From Marasmius tenuissimus (Eukaryota > Basidiomycota > Agaricomycetes > Agaricales > Marasmiaceae), in assembly GCA_029532415.1 (NCBI GenBank), contig JAQOTA010000049.1:558001-622000 (forward strand): 64,000 nucleotides of DNA, read 5' to 3'. A model generated the notes under the pieces. It saw nothing but the letters and a program-made list of their open reading frames with translations. It was not told the DNA's origin and searched no databases. Position 1 is the stretch's first letter. Each line of letters begins with the position of its first letter. Both the position numbers and the translations under genes were made by a program. This document shows positions 1 to 11,041 of this stretch, one piece after another.

Positions 1-618
1 GCTGAAGAGTAGAAACATACTTCGCTAATGGAGGAACTACATAGTAAAGGGTACTGTAGTAGGTCGCGAAAGTGAGTACCCAAGCTAGCTCTGCAAACAA
101 CGAATGGAGCTTACTAGTACGCCGACTTTGCTTCGTCATATATCGCATATTGTAAAAATGGTTCCGGATTTTTGGTCGTTGCAAGTTGGAATTCCAGGGC
201 GGTTTCTCGTGCTCGGAAGATTGTTACGTTCACGACCATGATAGTGCATATTGCATATAGAAGTAACGTGGAGATAAGATAGAACCGGCGGTTGTCGAAT
301 TGGTCATGCCTGAGGAGAGACACACAAAGTATCACCAAGACCATGTACATGCCTGATGGACCGTTAAAACATGGTGATGTTCGGTTCAAGGTTTTAATAC
401 TGACCATAGAAACAATAAGTAACCTGCATAGGTGAAGTGTGGTTAGAAAAGAATTCTAGCAGAATAAAGACGACCCAACGCACCGAAAAAGATGCTATCG
501 GAAATCCTACGACTCTCTTCGTGGTGAGCACCCCAAGAAGCTCCTCGATGGCTTCATCCTTGATCGGTGACATGATGAGAGATTTTGGAACGAGCTCGAG
601 TGAGCAGTTTGTCTTCAC
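1..618 (-). CDS. Multi-pass membrane protein, subfamily B copy 1 (B1), partial at left window edge
   Basis: This is the 5' part of a family gene that leaves the window on the left. Exon 1 ends at 484 (donor GTGCGT) and contains the family signature KRVVGFPIASFS. The 19-nt exon 2 is 423-405. Exon 3 is 352-115 (238 nt) and holds two membrane segments (YMVLVILCVSLL and a second around LLLYAICTIMVV). Its donor is GTAAGC at 114. Two in-frame starts are possible. ATG 573 gives a 30-codon exon 1 like B2, while ATG 618 lies 43 bp below a TATAAAAG box at 661-668, the spacing seen in B2. The start is therefore undecided. Exon 4 onward is not identifiable before the edge. Function is unknown; the family is inferred to lie in a membrane. 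Confidence 0.75.
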
Positions 619-660
619 GATAGAGGAAGTGAACCTGGAGAGGGCTTGTAAATTAACAGC

Positions 661-668
661 CTTTTATA
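661..668 (-). promoter_or_regulatory. TATA box of B1
   Basis: TATAAAAG on the minus strand, upstream of B1. The same box occurs upstream of B2 (10314-10321) and B3 (12813-12820). The flanking DNA above it is also recognisably shared, with a GTCCT tract near a CGCG-containing stretch at about 800-845, 10470-10505 and 12950-12985. Confidence 0.5.
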
Positions 669-1099
669 CGGATGTGCTCATGGTTCATACTTACCTCGCT
701 GCTGCTGCGCTCCGACTGACTACTTGTCATCCTCGCTCTATGCGAGGCACTCCGCCCACCCTATCTCCAGGGTTATATCCTCTCCCAATGGCGCCCTTCA
801 ATGCGGTGTTGAAATAAACGCGACGTGAAAACTCCGTCCTGAACTCCTCTTCAAGTTCTCGGACACCGTCAGACAGATCCAAAAAAGTGCTTGGGTTCAC
901 CCCCAGCGCGTAGAGATGTCGTCTAGAGCATATTCGCTGAGGAATTCTTGGATTTGGGGCGTTGTACGTGTATCGGACGCGTAGTGGACCTGGCACTGGG
1001 TGGATTGCTGTTAAACGAGCGACGGAATTTGGTGTGCACAGGCTGAGGTCGGAGTTGCTGCGGAACTTACGATAAGGTAAATAGTTCTCACGCACGGGC

Positions 1100-3851
1100 C
1101 TCGACGTCCACAGCCTCCTGGGCGCTAATGCGTCTCTTTAGGTCTTTCCGCTCACTCGATTCGCAACCTGAGCCTCGTCAAGTAATTGTTCTGTTCTGCG
1201 ACTCTCAACGCAAGACAAAATGGCTTCGCAGTGTTCGACATCTCCTCGAACATAGTCGCAGCTATGATTTATCAAAATGACTGTTTTCATCATCGAATCC
1301 TTTTCTCATTTCTCTCTCGTTGCCAGTCTCAGACCTCATACAATTATACGAATGAAGAACGTAGTATTCATAGATGTCTATATGGCGATCTTTGCTGAAG
1401 GTATGTATACTTATGGAAGTTACTTCGGCGACATTAACGGACGATTCGGGTCTTGCTCGTACAGATTCAGATCCGCCCTCGAAACCACCGCATCTCTTCA
1501 GAGCGAGTTCCTCGAAGTCCGCGTTTGGTGAGCTCAAGAGAAACAAGCGCGTAGTCGTCGACAAGCGGTCGAAATTTTGAGGACCGTAGCTTTCTCCAGA
1601 GGTCTGAGTGTGGAAGGAGTTCATGCTGCATTGACTTGGTGGCACCGGTGGGTAGATACTGACGGACGGCTCTGATAGCATATGCGGGTGAGCTTGTTAT
1701 CTAAGGATGCCCGAAATTTATACGAGGGTCTAACGACCGGTTAAGGTAGAAGTGGTCCGTGGACCCTTCACGCCATGCTGCAACAAGTCGCAGCTGCAAG
1801 AGGTGCAGGAGTAGTTGTTGCAACCAGTCGATGCAGTAAATGGCCGGTCAGTGGGTTTTCAATACTTCGCACGACAACTTGTCACCAGTCGCAAGAGCAG
1901 GCGTCGTTAATAGGGACTTGAATGGCCTATTGTCACAACGCAAGGAAAGGTCAGTACCGACTCGGAAAACCAAGGATTTCTCAAAACGACACGCATAGTG
2001 AACATGATGTTAGTTATTGATGTGAGTATATGAGTCTTGGAGTTTTTTTCGCTCTTGAACTACCTTTTATTCGCCTCAGAGTTTGTTTTTGTTGAGCCAT
2101 TTTCGACACCCGACACCCAAGATTGCATTGAAGATTTCCGTGAGGCTGTACGGGATCTCCATCAAGCTGTACAGGACGCGATTGGGGTCTCCATGGAGTC
2201 CCTCACGCCGAATGTTATTGAACATCCTGGATACAGACGTCATACTTACCCGTGCCGGCGTGGCTCAGTACTTAATAAGCGGCTCTTCGCCTTGCCCGAC
2301 ATGATTTAGACCCGTTCGAACTGAACTTCAGGTATCTGTGAAGGTGACAATCGACCATCGGCTTTCGGTAGACTTTAGACGACGACATGCACAGCGTACT
2401 CTGATCGCTGCTTATCATTCTTGCGAGACGACCTTTCTTGCTGCGGTCTCAAGTGAAGTATGGACCGGGTGAGCACCCGGATTCTTTATGTTGCCCTCGC
2501 AGTCAGCTCCCCGGTGCTATAACACCCCGATTGGCTGTCCAATAACCACCGCTCTGAGGGCGAGCTTGAAATCTGTTTCAGGCTGCTGGCCACCGCACGG
2601 CGGTAACTTGAACTTTTCTCGTTGAAATCTCTATGGTGAGTAGATTTCATACAGTCTCATCTCTCGAAGATACTCGATCTGCGTACAGAAGTTACACTTC
2701 TGCCCAGAGGAGCTTGTCGGAGGTAACGCAAGATCTAGGCAATCTTACTAGAGTAGAGTATTCCCACGATTGACCAGCGGCCCGCATAAAACAGTGTTTG
2801 ATTTTGGCTTCGCCAGCGCGTCTCTTTGACTGACGGCCACCGCAAGTGGGAGCGCATCTGATCCACAGCCACTTATCTCTCCTGCTGTTGTCTTTATTTG
2901 CTTCTGCACGAAAACACAACTCAGACTTGGGATGTCTACCTATGAACAGACGAATTGGGTTTCGTTCTCGGGTCTCTTTGTTTCCTGTCACCGTTGCCTC
3001 ATGATGCCCTCTTCAACCGACCCAGTACCAGGGTCCAGTGGTCTGCATCTTCTGGCTCAATCCCGATGGCCTTAGTCCGCTCTTCTCCGGCTTTGAAGTA
3101 TCAAGCTAACAACCCACTTTCGCAAAGCTACCACCAGAAGGACTCCGTTCCTTGCGGTAGAACACGCATCTTTTGGAGGGATCATACGATCAGTATTGTT
3201 TTGATGACTTCGAGGACTCCAAATCTTCGGTAGTAGTCATGGTGTAAGATTTCTGCCATTTCAATCACTCGCCGTGCTCACAGCTTTGTCCTTCGAGCTT
3301 CAAGTCTCGGTGGACTCGGTCTGTATGAAAGAAGGGAAAGCATGTGTCTTAGCTCTATCAGAAGCGGTGTATCGCTTCTGCGGTATCATTATGGACGCAA
3401 GACCCAAGCTATGTTCTTGTGCATCGTAAACGAGTACTTGCTCTGATGCTCTGGATGTACATGAGTAGGATAAGGTGAGCTTCTTTGCACAAGGCCTCAC
3501 GAAGTCAATTCCTTTAACCACATAGAGTCCCTCGGGGCCTTTGTCTTCCCGGCGAATAACCTTGACAGAGACAAGCGAGGCCATTTTGCGCGAGACATAC
3601 AGAACCTCCTCTCGTTTCTGTACTCATGAACGACCCCAAACACGTCATGAAATCCACAAACGTACACCGGTGGCGTTACACCGCCAAGGTATTCACGGTC
3701 TGTACATCGCCGTACATCGCGAACCTCGCGTTGATGGGGCTGATCTGGAGTCCAAGAAGCACCCGCTTTCAAATGGGAAAAGAGTGTGGTACACATACAT
3801 ATTTTAAGCAAGCCGACGAACAAAGTTCAATCACTTCTTTCGCCCCGACCC
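1100..3851. other. Unassigned region between B1 and C1
   Basis: No family member or known domain could be recognised here. Minus-strand open stretches occur at 1262-1681 (139 residues, serine/threonine rich) and 3300-3584. A plus-strand stretch lies at 2037-2309. None shows a start, splice pattern or motif that I can defend. The last 300 bp before 3852 presumably hold the promoter of C1. Confidence 0.4.
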
Positions 3852-5376
3852 ATGTCAAACGCTACAGTATACGAGCTTTCACCTCTTCTCGAAGCTTTCC
3901 ATGTCATTGTGTACCCGCAGATTACGCTTTTGGTAAGTTCCGCATCTTTCAACTGCTCTCCGAGCGTATCTCATATTGTGGTTAGATAAGTTACCTCATC
4001 TACGGTCAGTAGGCTTCCTTAACGTCTACCAAGGATTATAAGGACTCACATGTAGGGGCTGATCAGGCGCATACGTTCTCCTGTTCGCGTTATGTGTCTA
4101 CACCCTTCGTCGCGGCCCAGTCTTTTACCATCAAACTCCCTATATGACCTGCACAATCCTTTTGTTCGTTCTGTCGTCGATCATGATCGTTGTGGTCACA
4201 ATCCAAATACTCTATCAGTCTCTCATAGAGTTCAACACCGCCAAAAGTCAGGACTATCAAAAGCTCGATAAACATGTTATTCGCGATAACCTGATAACTA
4301 TTGTCATGTAAGAACGCATAACTTCAATCCCGTGATGCTAAATCTCACCTTTCGCGTACGGTGGACTAGTGTGTTGGGGTGCTTCATTCAAATAGCTGCG
4401 AAGTAAGTGACGAAACCTCATGCTCAAGTCACCCTACCATGCACTCCTTGCTCATTCCGTTGGTATGACAGTGTCCTCGCAGACTCTGTGCTCGTAAGTC
4501 CTGACGTTGCTACTGGATCTATGGAAGCTCTGGGAATCACTAAATCCTTTAATCATCAGATACACCGATGCCACATCGTTTGGAATAATAAGCGAATGAC
4601 ATTTTGTCTTGCGACTGTATGTCTCCTCATCAATGGTAGGTACAACGGCTTTTCGGCCGTATACTTATTGTTTTTGACACATTACTCTTTCATCTAGTAA
4701 CCTTGCTTGTTGGCATGATCATAACCGCCCTTGGGTTCAGCGATCGGGAGTCCGAACGAAATCGTAATCTGGCGTCGAGAGGTTTAACACTCGGCGATAA
4801 CGGAATCATTGCCAGTGGGATTTTCAACATGGTCCTGACATGTCTGACTGGTAAGTAGGCTCGACCCTTTCTGACCTAGTACCCCGGCAGCGGCGACTAA
4901 TCTGTCGAAGCTGGACGAATCTGGTGGATTAGCAAGCGCACGGCAAACTCGTCTGAGACGACAAAGACCTTTTCAAAGGACTACCGGCCAGTCCTCAGAA
5001 TCATGTCGGTGGCAACTTCTATCGAACGGCACAAGTTGACTGAAAACTTCGTAACAGCGTCGAGTCTGGGATGCTTTATCCACTAACAATGGTGGTGTAC
5101 GTGGTGATCATGTTTTGTCTGTCTAAAGACCAAACACCCTTTTACGCATTCCCTCTCTTGGTATTAGCAGCCGTGAGTATACGCCTCTTTGACTCGACTA
5201 CTGCCTCATTTTATTGGTAGGGAATTGCACCAACGCTCATTATTGTCCGTGCGCGTCTGGGTATGACCTCCACACCGACCGTTGAAAACATACCTTGGTA
5301 CTCACAAATGAGTTTTCGTGTGCCCGATCCTGGTTGTAGCACCATTCATTCTGATACCCAGACAGACGAGCCCTAG
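3852..5376 (+). CDS. Multi-pass membrane protein, subfamily C copy 1 (C1); only plus-strand family member
   Basis: Nine exons splice cleanly: 3852-3932, 3986-4004 (19 nt), 4067-4307, 4472-4493 (22 nt), 4560-4635, 4698-4850, 4911-5004, 5058-5172 and 5221-5376. The sum is 957 nt, or 318 residues plus a TAG stop. Family landmarks in order are an N-terminal VIVYPQITLL segment, GAYVLLFALCVYTLRRGPVF opening exon 3, VLADSVLIHRCHIVW across the exon 4/5 junction, AGRIWWISK in exon 7, VESGMLYPLT in exon 8 and GIAPTLIIVRARLGM in exon 9. About seven hydrophobic segments suggest a GPCR-like topology, but no signalling motif proves that. The tail is short and hydrophilic. It faces the opposite way from every other copy, so an inversion or inverted insertion is likely. 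Function is unknown. Confidence 0.85.
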
Positions 5377-6274
5377 TACCGCGTATCTATCAAAACCTCC
5401 AGGTTCATAGAGTATCATAATTTCTCTGTATACCAGCTGATCACATCCTCACGTTGAAACTCATTCACTTCCCAGGTCGGAGACGCCTAATTTACTGGGC
5501 CGCAGCCACAACATCTTCCATTAAGATTGTGAGTATATTCACCGGTCCGAGGGAGTCATGCGTCATCGCTGCAACTTACTTGGGCGAACCCGGAATAGAT
5601 TGCCGCTCAAATCAGTGCATGTCATACTTACATCGAGGATATCATCGAACTACAGAATCCAAATATCCCACAGCAGTGCGAGCAACATGCTGTCTGTTGA
5701 TCGAAACTCGAAGCCCATTCCGACTCATCAATCGTGATGCATTGATGAACGACGCCATCTGACCCCCGTTGATTGATTCTTCGACCGGATATATTCGAGG
5801 GATACATTTGCGGTCTCTTAGTTCTGTCCTTTCTCAAAAGACGAGATCACTCCTGTACGCCTGTGTGCTAGTACTGAGGGGATGTCACAATGAAGTACCT
5901 TCTGAGCGAAGGCCAACCTCAGTGGATTGAACGTATGAATCCTTTCAATTGACTTCTCCACGAGGTCTGCCAGGTTTATCAGTGCGATAGTACCCCCGAT
6001 GACGGGCTGTCCAGTTACCGCCTCAACAGGGCGGGTTCCCCATCATGATTCGTCCAACTCGAAAATTAAATCTGCCGGCAACCGAGCTATCACATCAGTG
6101 TTGTTCGTCTTCTAGGTCCTTTGGGTCAAGACCTTTATTTGTATCATCAGTGACCACAGAAGAGTTTGTATCGTGAGCTAGCCGCCGAAGTGATTGGGGG
6201 CAAAGAAATCCCCGTGAGGACCGTTGCATTCACGGTTGAATCGACGGGCAATGTGCAATATTCTGGGGTTTTGA
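5377..6274. other. Intergenic region between C1 and the TRIP4-like gene
   Basis: The two flanking genes converge here. No gene is recognised. Short open frames in both orientations (for example 5454-5762 plus and 5628-5837 minus) lack motifs and are probably chance. Confidence 0.4.
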
Positions 6275-7219
6275 TCAACTCCCTTGTCCCGCGCTTGCGG
6301 CCCCTTGAGCTGCACGTTCCTTCCCCTTCTTGCGCTGTTTTCTCTCCTCCCTCTTCGTCTCTTTCTCCTTCTCCGTTGACACATACTTCAGTCCTCCACC
6401 CCGCACATTCTTCCACGGTCGATTGGGGTCCGGTCTGCCCTTCGAAAACGCAACCTCATTCGGTGGCGGAGGAACCCTGACGACCTGCTCTTCCGGTTCT
6501 ACCTCGTTCTCCTTCTCACCCTTCCGTCCAGGCTTCTGAGTCGTCGTTGTAGTCGTCACGACGACCCGCTTCGTTTTCGAGTTCAGCGATAACACTTTAT
6601 GCTGTTGAGGGGTAGAAGGACGTGTAGATGCTGGTGACGGTGACCCTGAGGACGTCCCAAGAGCAGGAAATGCACCGGCTTCGCGCTTGGCTTCTTCGAT
6701 TGCGCGTTCTCGGTCGGCTGCTTCTTTTGCCAGGGTATCAGATAGCTGGGTCTCTAATCGTTGGATCAACGATTCTTTTGCATGTGGTGAATACGACAAA
6801 AGAGATGAGAGGCAGTTTCCAGATGGACAAGAGTAGTGAGGGAGGTTCAGGGTGCAAAGGATCAGTCCACAGGTCCGACAGATTGGGTTATGAGATGACA
6901 GAGCGTGTTCTCGTGCTATGTAAATTCGATCCTCCGGTCAGCTCTTCCTTGACTTGAGTCTTCTCAAAGAGTAACAGTACTCACCTTGACAGAAACAACC
7001 ACCCTTTGGATCCTTCACAGGCTGTTTGCTCTCATTCAGACCGCGTACGGCGTCCAGCAATGACTCGATCTCCCGAACTTTTTTGCTCTTAGGTGGGGGC
7101 GTTTCTCGACCTTTTCCTTTGCCAGACCCTTGACTCTTCGATGAAGACGAAGGTGTATAAGACGGCTTTATCCTGTCTGAGGGTAGTTGTGAGGATGTCC
7201 AAGCTGTTCTGTGCGACAT
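6275..7219 (-). CDS. C2HC5 zinc-finger protein, TRIP4/ASC-1 (Rqt4)-like
   Basis: Two exons, 7219-6985 and 6915-6275, joined by a 69-bp intron (donor GTGAGT, acceptor TAG), give 876 nt or 291 residues plus stop. The N-terminal 70 residues are Ser/Lys rich. The finger starts at the exon junction: CFCQAREHALSSHNP followed by CRTCGLILC and a later SCPSGNC. This is the cysteine/histidine pattern of the zf-C2HC5 family (human TRIP4, yeast Rqt4). A predicted helix (SLIQRLETQLSDTLAKEAAD) and a basic low-complexity C-terminus follow. In that family the protein belongs to the ASC-1/RQT complex, which splits stalled, collided ribosomes; a cytosolic ribosome-quality-control role is inferred by homology. 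The sequence is shorter than yeast Rqt4. A partial second copy lies at 14187-14445. Confidence 0.85.
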
Positions 7220-7261
7220 GGTCGTGGTTGTGGTGTAGGAGAGATTAAAATCTTATCTTAT

Positions 7262-8300
7262 CTTGCAAGCTCTTAGATCGTAGCTCGCGCTCAACATTCA
7301 CACGTTTCTGACAGGAACAGCAGATACTTAGATAGGAATCTGAGTATATGTACAAGTTGTACCAGTACAACAGCAAGTGGAATGGACGCTACACCTAAAT
7401 AAGATTTGGGCAGAGTGATTTGGCTCTGCACCGAGGGGGAGGGAATAGAAGACGAATACAACGAATTACGGAGTTTAGAGAGCGAGCTCTTGTGGGAACC
7501 GGTGGTTGGAGAGGAAGAGGGCGGTACGATTATACGATAACGGTATTGGGGAAGAGAGGTGTCGCTAGTTCTATCGAGAGCTCCCCGTCATCAGCTGAGG
7601 TGAAGGGGGCGGCGGAGTGGAGGTCGATGGTTGTTGTTGTGAATGTAGAGGTGGTGAAGATGGCGGCTGTCGTCGAAGAAGGGAGGAAATAGGCCTGTGT
7701 TGCAACGGAGCAGACGGTGGAGGTGGTGGCAGAGGAATAGGAGAACCGGCCTGAGACGGAAAGAAGAGCTAGAATTCAGAAAATAAGTATGGAATTAATG
7801 ACGTTGAATGAGAACCATGTGCTCACCTGTCGAAGTTCGAGTGTTTGAGCTTGTATGAGCTGCAGGCGTTTGGTTGTCGCGGTACTTCAGATATTCGGGC
7901 CTTTAGCTTGGCGTTCTCCTCGAGTAACCGTTAGCAGGAGTCACGATGTGGCTCAGGATCCGACCGCGACCGCGAGAGATCGGACGTTTGCTTGTCGTCT
8001 TCAGTCTCTGCCAACAACCTGGTCTTTCCCAAGTTGAAGAGAATCCAGCTTCGAGGCTAACTCTTGAACGTCGCGCGCAAACTCTTCGACAACGCTCCCA
8101 GATTTTGGTTGTGGTGGAATTTGAGGCACAGGGGTCGTGATATGGAAGATTGAGCGGAAAGACCAGCCTCCGGGGATTTTTTTCAAGCGGCTTCTAACTG
8201 GAACCTCTCTGCACGAGACGCTTGAACGGAAGGGGAAAAGGGAACAAAATCGCTCACCCTCCTCTTCAACTTCCTAACATCAGACCGGATCGTGATAAGA
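7262..8300 (-). pseudogene. Decayed copy of the coiled-coil gene at 14787-17102
   Basis: This stretch follows the sequence of 14489-16235. The shared 3' flank (about 7262-7420) joins directly to the middle of the last exon at about 7421, so roughly 640 bp matching 14637-15276, which code for the acidic C-terminus, are deleted. Remnants of exon 5 (7421-7760), exon 4 (about 7830-8190) and the end of exon 3 (about 8255-8300) are present but carry many indels and stops. It sits just upstream of the intact TRIP4-like gene, the same order as at 14.2-17.1 kb. Confidence 0.75.
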
Positions 8301-8602
8301 GTTTGGAACAAGGGATACACTACGGTCTTGTGAGCGCGGCCTGGAGCATTGCAGAGGGAGTGAACTGCCGTGGGACTACCAGCCAGGCTAAATGGCTAGG
8401 CATTTCTCAGTCGTGAAGAGAAGTAAAAGTGATCGAAGGAGCAAGTTGCGTCGACGATTCGGAGGTAAAACTGCTGCTCATAAACAGCCTCCGCCATTGG
8501 GCAAGCAGACTCGGTCAAGGCAACTACGAAAGGGGAAATTTTCTTCTGTGAACTATGGATACATCTCGATTACAGAATGGCTAACATACAGTGCAGATAC
8601 GG

Positions 8603-10270
8603 TCAAGCCCCCCAGAGTGGCCCTTTCTCGATATCGGGAGTTTCCCGAGTAGGTGAAGATGGCAGCCCGATACTTTGTCGGGGGTGAACGAGCGGTTCCG
8701 GAGGTCTCAACACCTCCCCAGTATTATTTGGATGGATATCCAGCGAGATAGCGTGACTTGCCGTGCTCGTTCCTCCGAGTCTTGCAAGGCGAGCACTGTT
8801 GAAGCGTATATCCGAAACACGCTCGAACCCAACTTTGGAGCTAGCTCTCTCAGATAGCTTCGTCATCTGTCCACGTATAAGGGCCAACGTGGGTGCTATA
8901 CCCTATCGGTGGGCAAAGATAGGAGAGTGAGCACCAAGTCGACGCCGATGTGGGCATAGTACGCACCGCTGAGAGCACTACAACAGAAGTTAAATCGACA
9001 GACGGTGACCCCCCGTTTCGTGGCTCGCCGGCGGTGATTTGTATGGCCATCACCACGGGATAGATGATCCCTGACTCCAGGCTGCAAAAAACATCGATGA
9101 GCAAAGCGGCCACATTTATTGGCGAAAATCGACGAACATTATCCTGATAGCAGTTGAGAGCTTTCGCGTATCTTTCTTCTCCGAGACGCCAAGATGAGCT
9201 TGTGATTGACGATTGACCCACCAGATGCGTCCCGCTGAAGGTAGCAAGGTATGGGGATTAGCGTCTAATCCAGATTCCAAGGCCTAATGAGGGGCGACGT
9301 ACCAGTCAAGAGTGTCACTAGCACGTTGACCACTGCACTCGCTAATCCTCCCACAAATCTGAGTGTGTCTGCGCGTTTCGAAAGAGTGACACCCCATTCG
9401 AATCTCCAATTCCCATATCCTACGGCAGCTGTAACACTTGCTCCCAGGAAGAGCACTGAGTTTAAACGCGGGGTGAAGGTCAGACGGAGGATGTATGTAA
9501 AGTCTGAACACTCACAGCTGCTTATTGCGGAGAGAATGATGAGAGGTATCACAACCCGTTTTCTACGACCCCATATGATGTAGCATCGGTGTATCTAGAA
9601 GACGGAATGAGGTGAGTTGGCACGAATAGTTCTGTCGAGTTTTAACGTACGAGCATGGTTTCGGCGACAATGCTATAGACAACACAATCAGTACACCTTC
9701 TCGGAGATTGTCATCAATGGGAACTTACTTCGCCAGCGGAGGGATTGCAAAATATCCCGTGCTGCAGACGGAGTTAAAGTCAGACCCGATGGTCTCAACA
9801 AACTGCGAAATGAACGTACTAACATGCCAACTTTGGCTGGTTATATATCGTATAGTCAATATAAGGTCGCCAATCTTTTGTTTTTGCGAAGTCGTATTCG
9901 GCGCAGGCTATGAGCATCCGAAAGACGGTCACGTCGATAACCATGAGAGTGCATATCGCGAAGAGTAACAACGTAGAGAAGAGATAAAAACGGCGGTTCT
10001 CAAATTGGTCGCGCATGAGGAGCGGAACGCAAAGTATCACCAAGACCGTATACAGACCTGGAGCAAAGTTAGAGCGTTGTAAATCAAGACTCTTGGAGAC
10101 TGACCATGGAAGAAGTAAGTAGCCTGCAAAGTTCAAGGGTTAGAACAGGGATCCAAACCAGATAAAAACAATAAACACACCGTAAGAGTTGCTATAGGAA
10201 AGCCTACGACCCTCCCTGCGTTCAGGTTAGGCAAGACTTTGTCAACTGCATACTGGGCCGGCTCGTACAT
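8603..10270 (-). CDS. Multi-pass membrane protein, subfamily B copy 2 (B2)
   Basis: Nine exons on the minus strand: 10270-10181, 10123-10105 (19 nt), 10057-9820, 9672-9651 (22 nt), 9594-9516, 9455-9303, 9234-9138, 9081-8967 and 8902-8603. Total 1113 nt, 370 residues. Landmarks are AGRVVGFPIATLT (exon 1), GLYTVLVILCVPLLMRDQF (exon 3), IVAETMLIHRCYIIWG (exons 4-5), GRIWWVNRQS (exon 7), LESGIIYPVVMAIQI (exon 8) and GIAPTLALIRGQMTKL (exon 9). The hydrophilic C-terminal tail of about 80 residues is longer than in subfamily C. ATG 10270 lies 44 bp below a TATAAAAG box. Intron 5 lacks in-frame stops, so exons 5-6 could be misread as one. No break is visible. Function is unknown. Confidence 0.85.
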
Positions 10271-10313
10271 AGCTGATGCAGTACCTCAGTGGGTTGAACC
10301 CACGAGCAGCAGT

Positions 10314-10321
10314 CTTTTATA
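10314..10321 (-). promoter_or_regulatory. TATA box of B2
   Basis: TATAAAAG on the minus strand, 44 bp before the B2 start codon. Confidence 0.6.
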
Positions 10322-11041
10322 CAGATGCGGACTGTAGTCCAAATGCTGACCATGTCTTGGTATCGCTGCACTGCGGAGTCCAACTGGCTAGTTGCTGAAG
10401 CTGTTGAATTTCGTCCCACCCCCTCTCCAGCAACGTACTACACAGCGTCCTCTCCCGATGCAGTGCTGAGCCATTGAACGCGACGAAAAAATGCCGTCCT
10501 ATGCTTCATCGTGTGCTCTGAGACTCCATCGGGACGTAGAAAGAGTGTTCACTGTTCGGTTCCACGTCGTGAATACATTCAAGAGAGTATACCGATGGTC
10601 GTTGACCAGAATGTACGTGGGCCTGGCATGATGGCGGGTGACAAGTTGGTGACAAGGGCCAAGGATTCAAGGGAAGGCGGACCGGCCGGGCCCTCTTTCT
10701 CCGTCAAGTTAGCGCCTGTCTAGACATGATGTCATGATCTATTGGAGACTGAAACGCGGTCCAGCCAAGCAATGGACCAGACGCTCCTGCCAATTGACCG
10801 GATATTCCGAAAGCAACATGTAGCGCCGCGGACAAGCACTCATTACTCCTTACCTATCCTATATCACCGCTCAGCCTCCTAACGAGAAAGAAGACCCAAT
10901 TTGTCCATAGATCGTTACCCAACCGATACATGGTCATTGGCGAGCAGAACTGAAGAGGAATTTGGTAATTCAGAGACCTAGAAATACACCTGAGCTATAG
11001 CTATACATATTTATCAAATTTGACTGTGGTACAGTCGACGA
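10322..11041. other. Intergenic region between B2 and B3
   Basis: The right flank of the B2 promoter is homologous to the upstream DNA of B1 and B3 up to about 10560. No gene is recognised in the rest; a plus-strand open frame at 10511-10723 has no motif. Confidence 0.4.

Noticed and set aside
3300..3823. Retrotransposon fragment
   Set aside because: A minus-strand frame (EGLYVVKGIDFVRP) looked suggestive, but no reverse transcriptase, protease or integrase motif follows in any frame.
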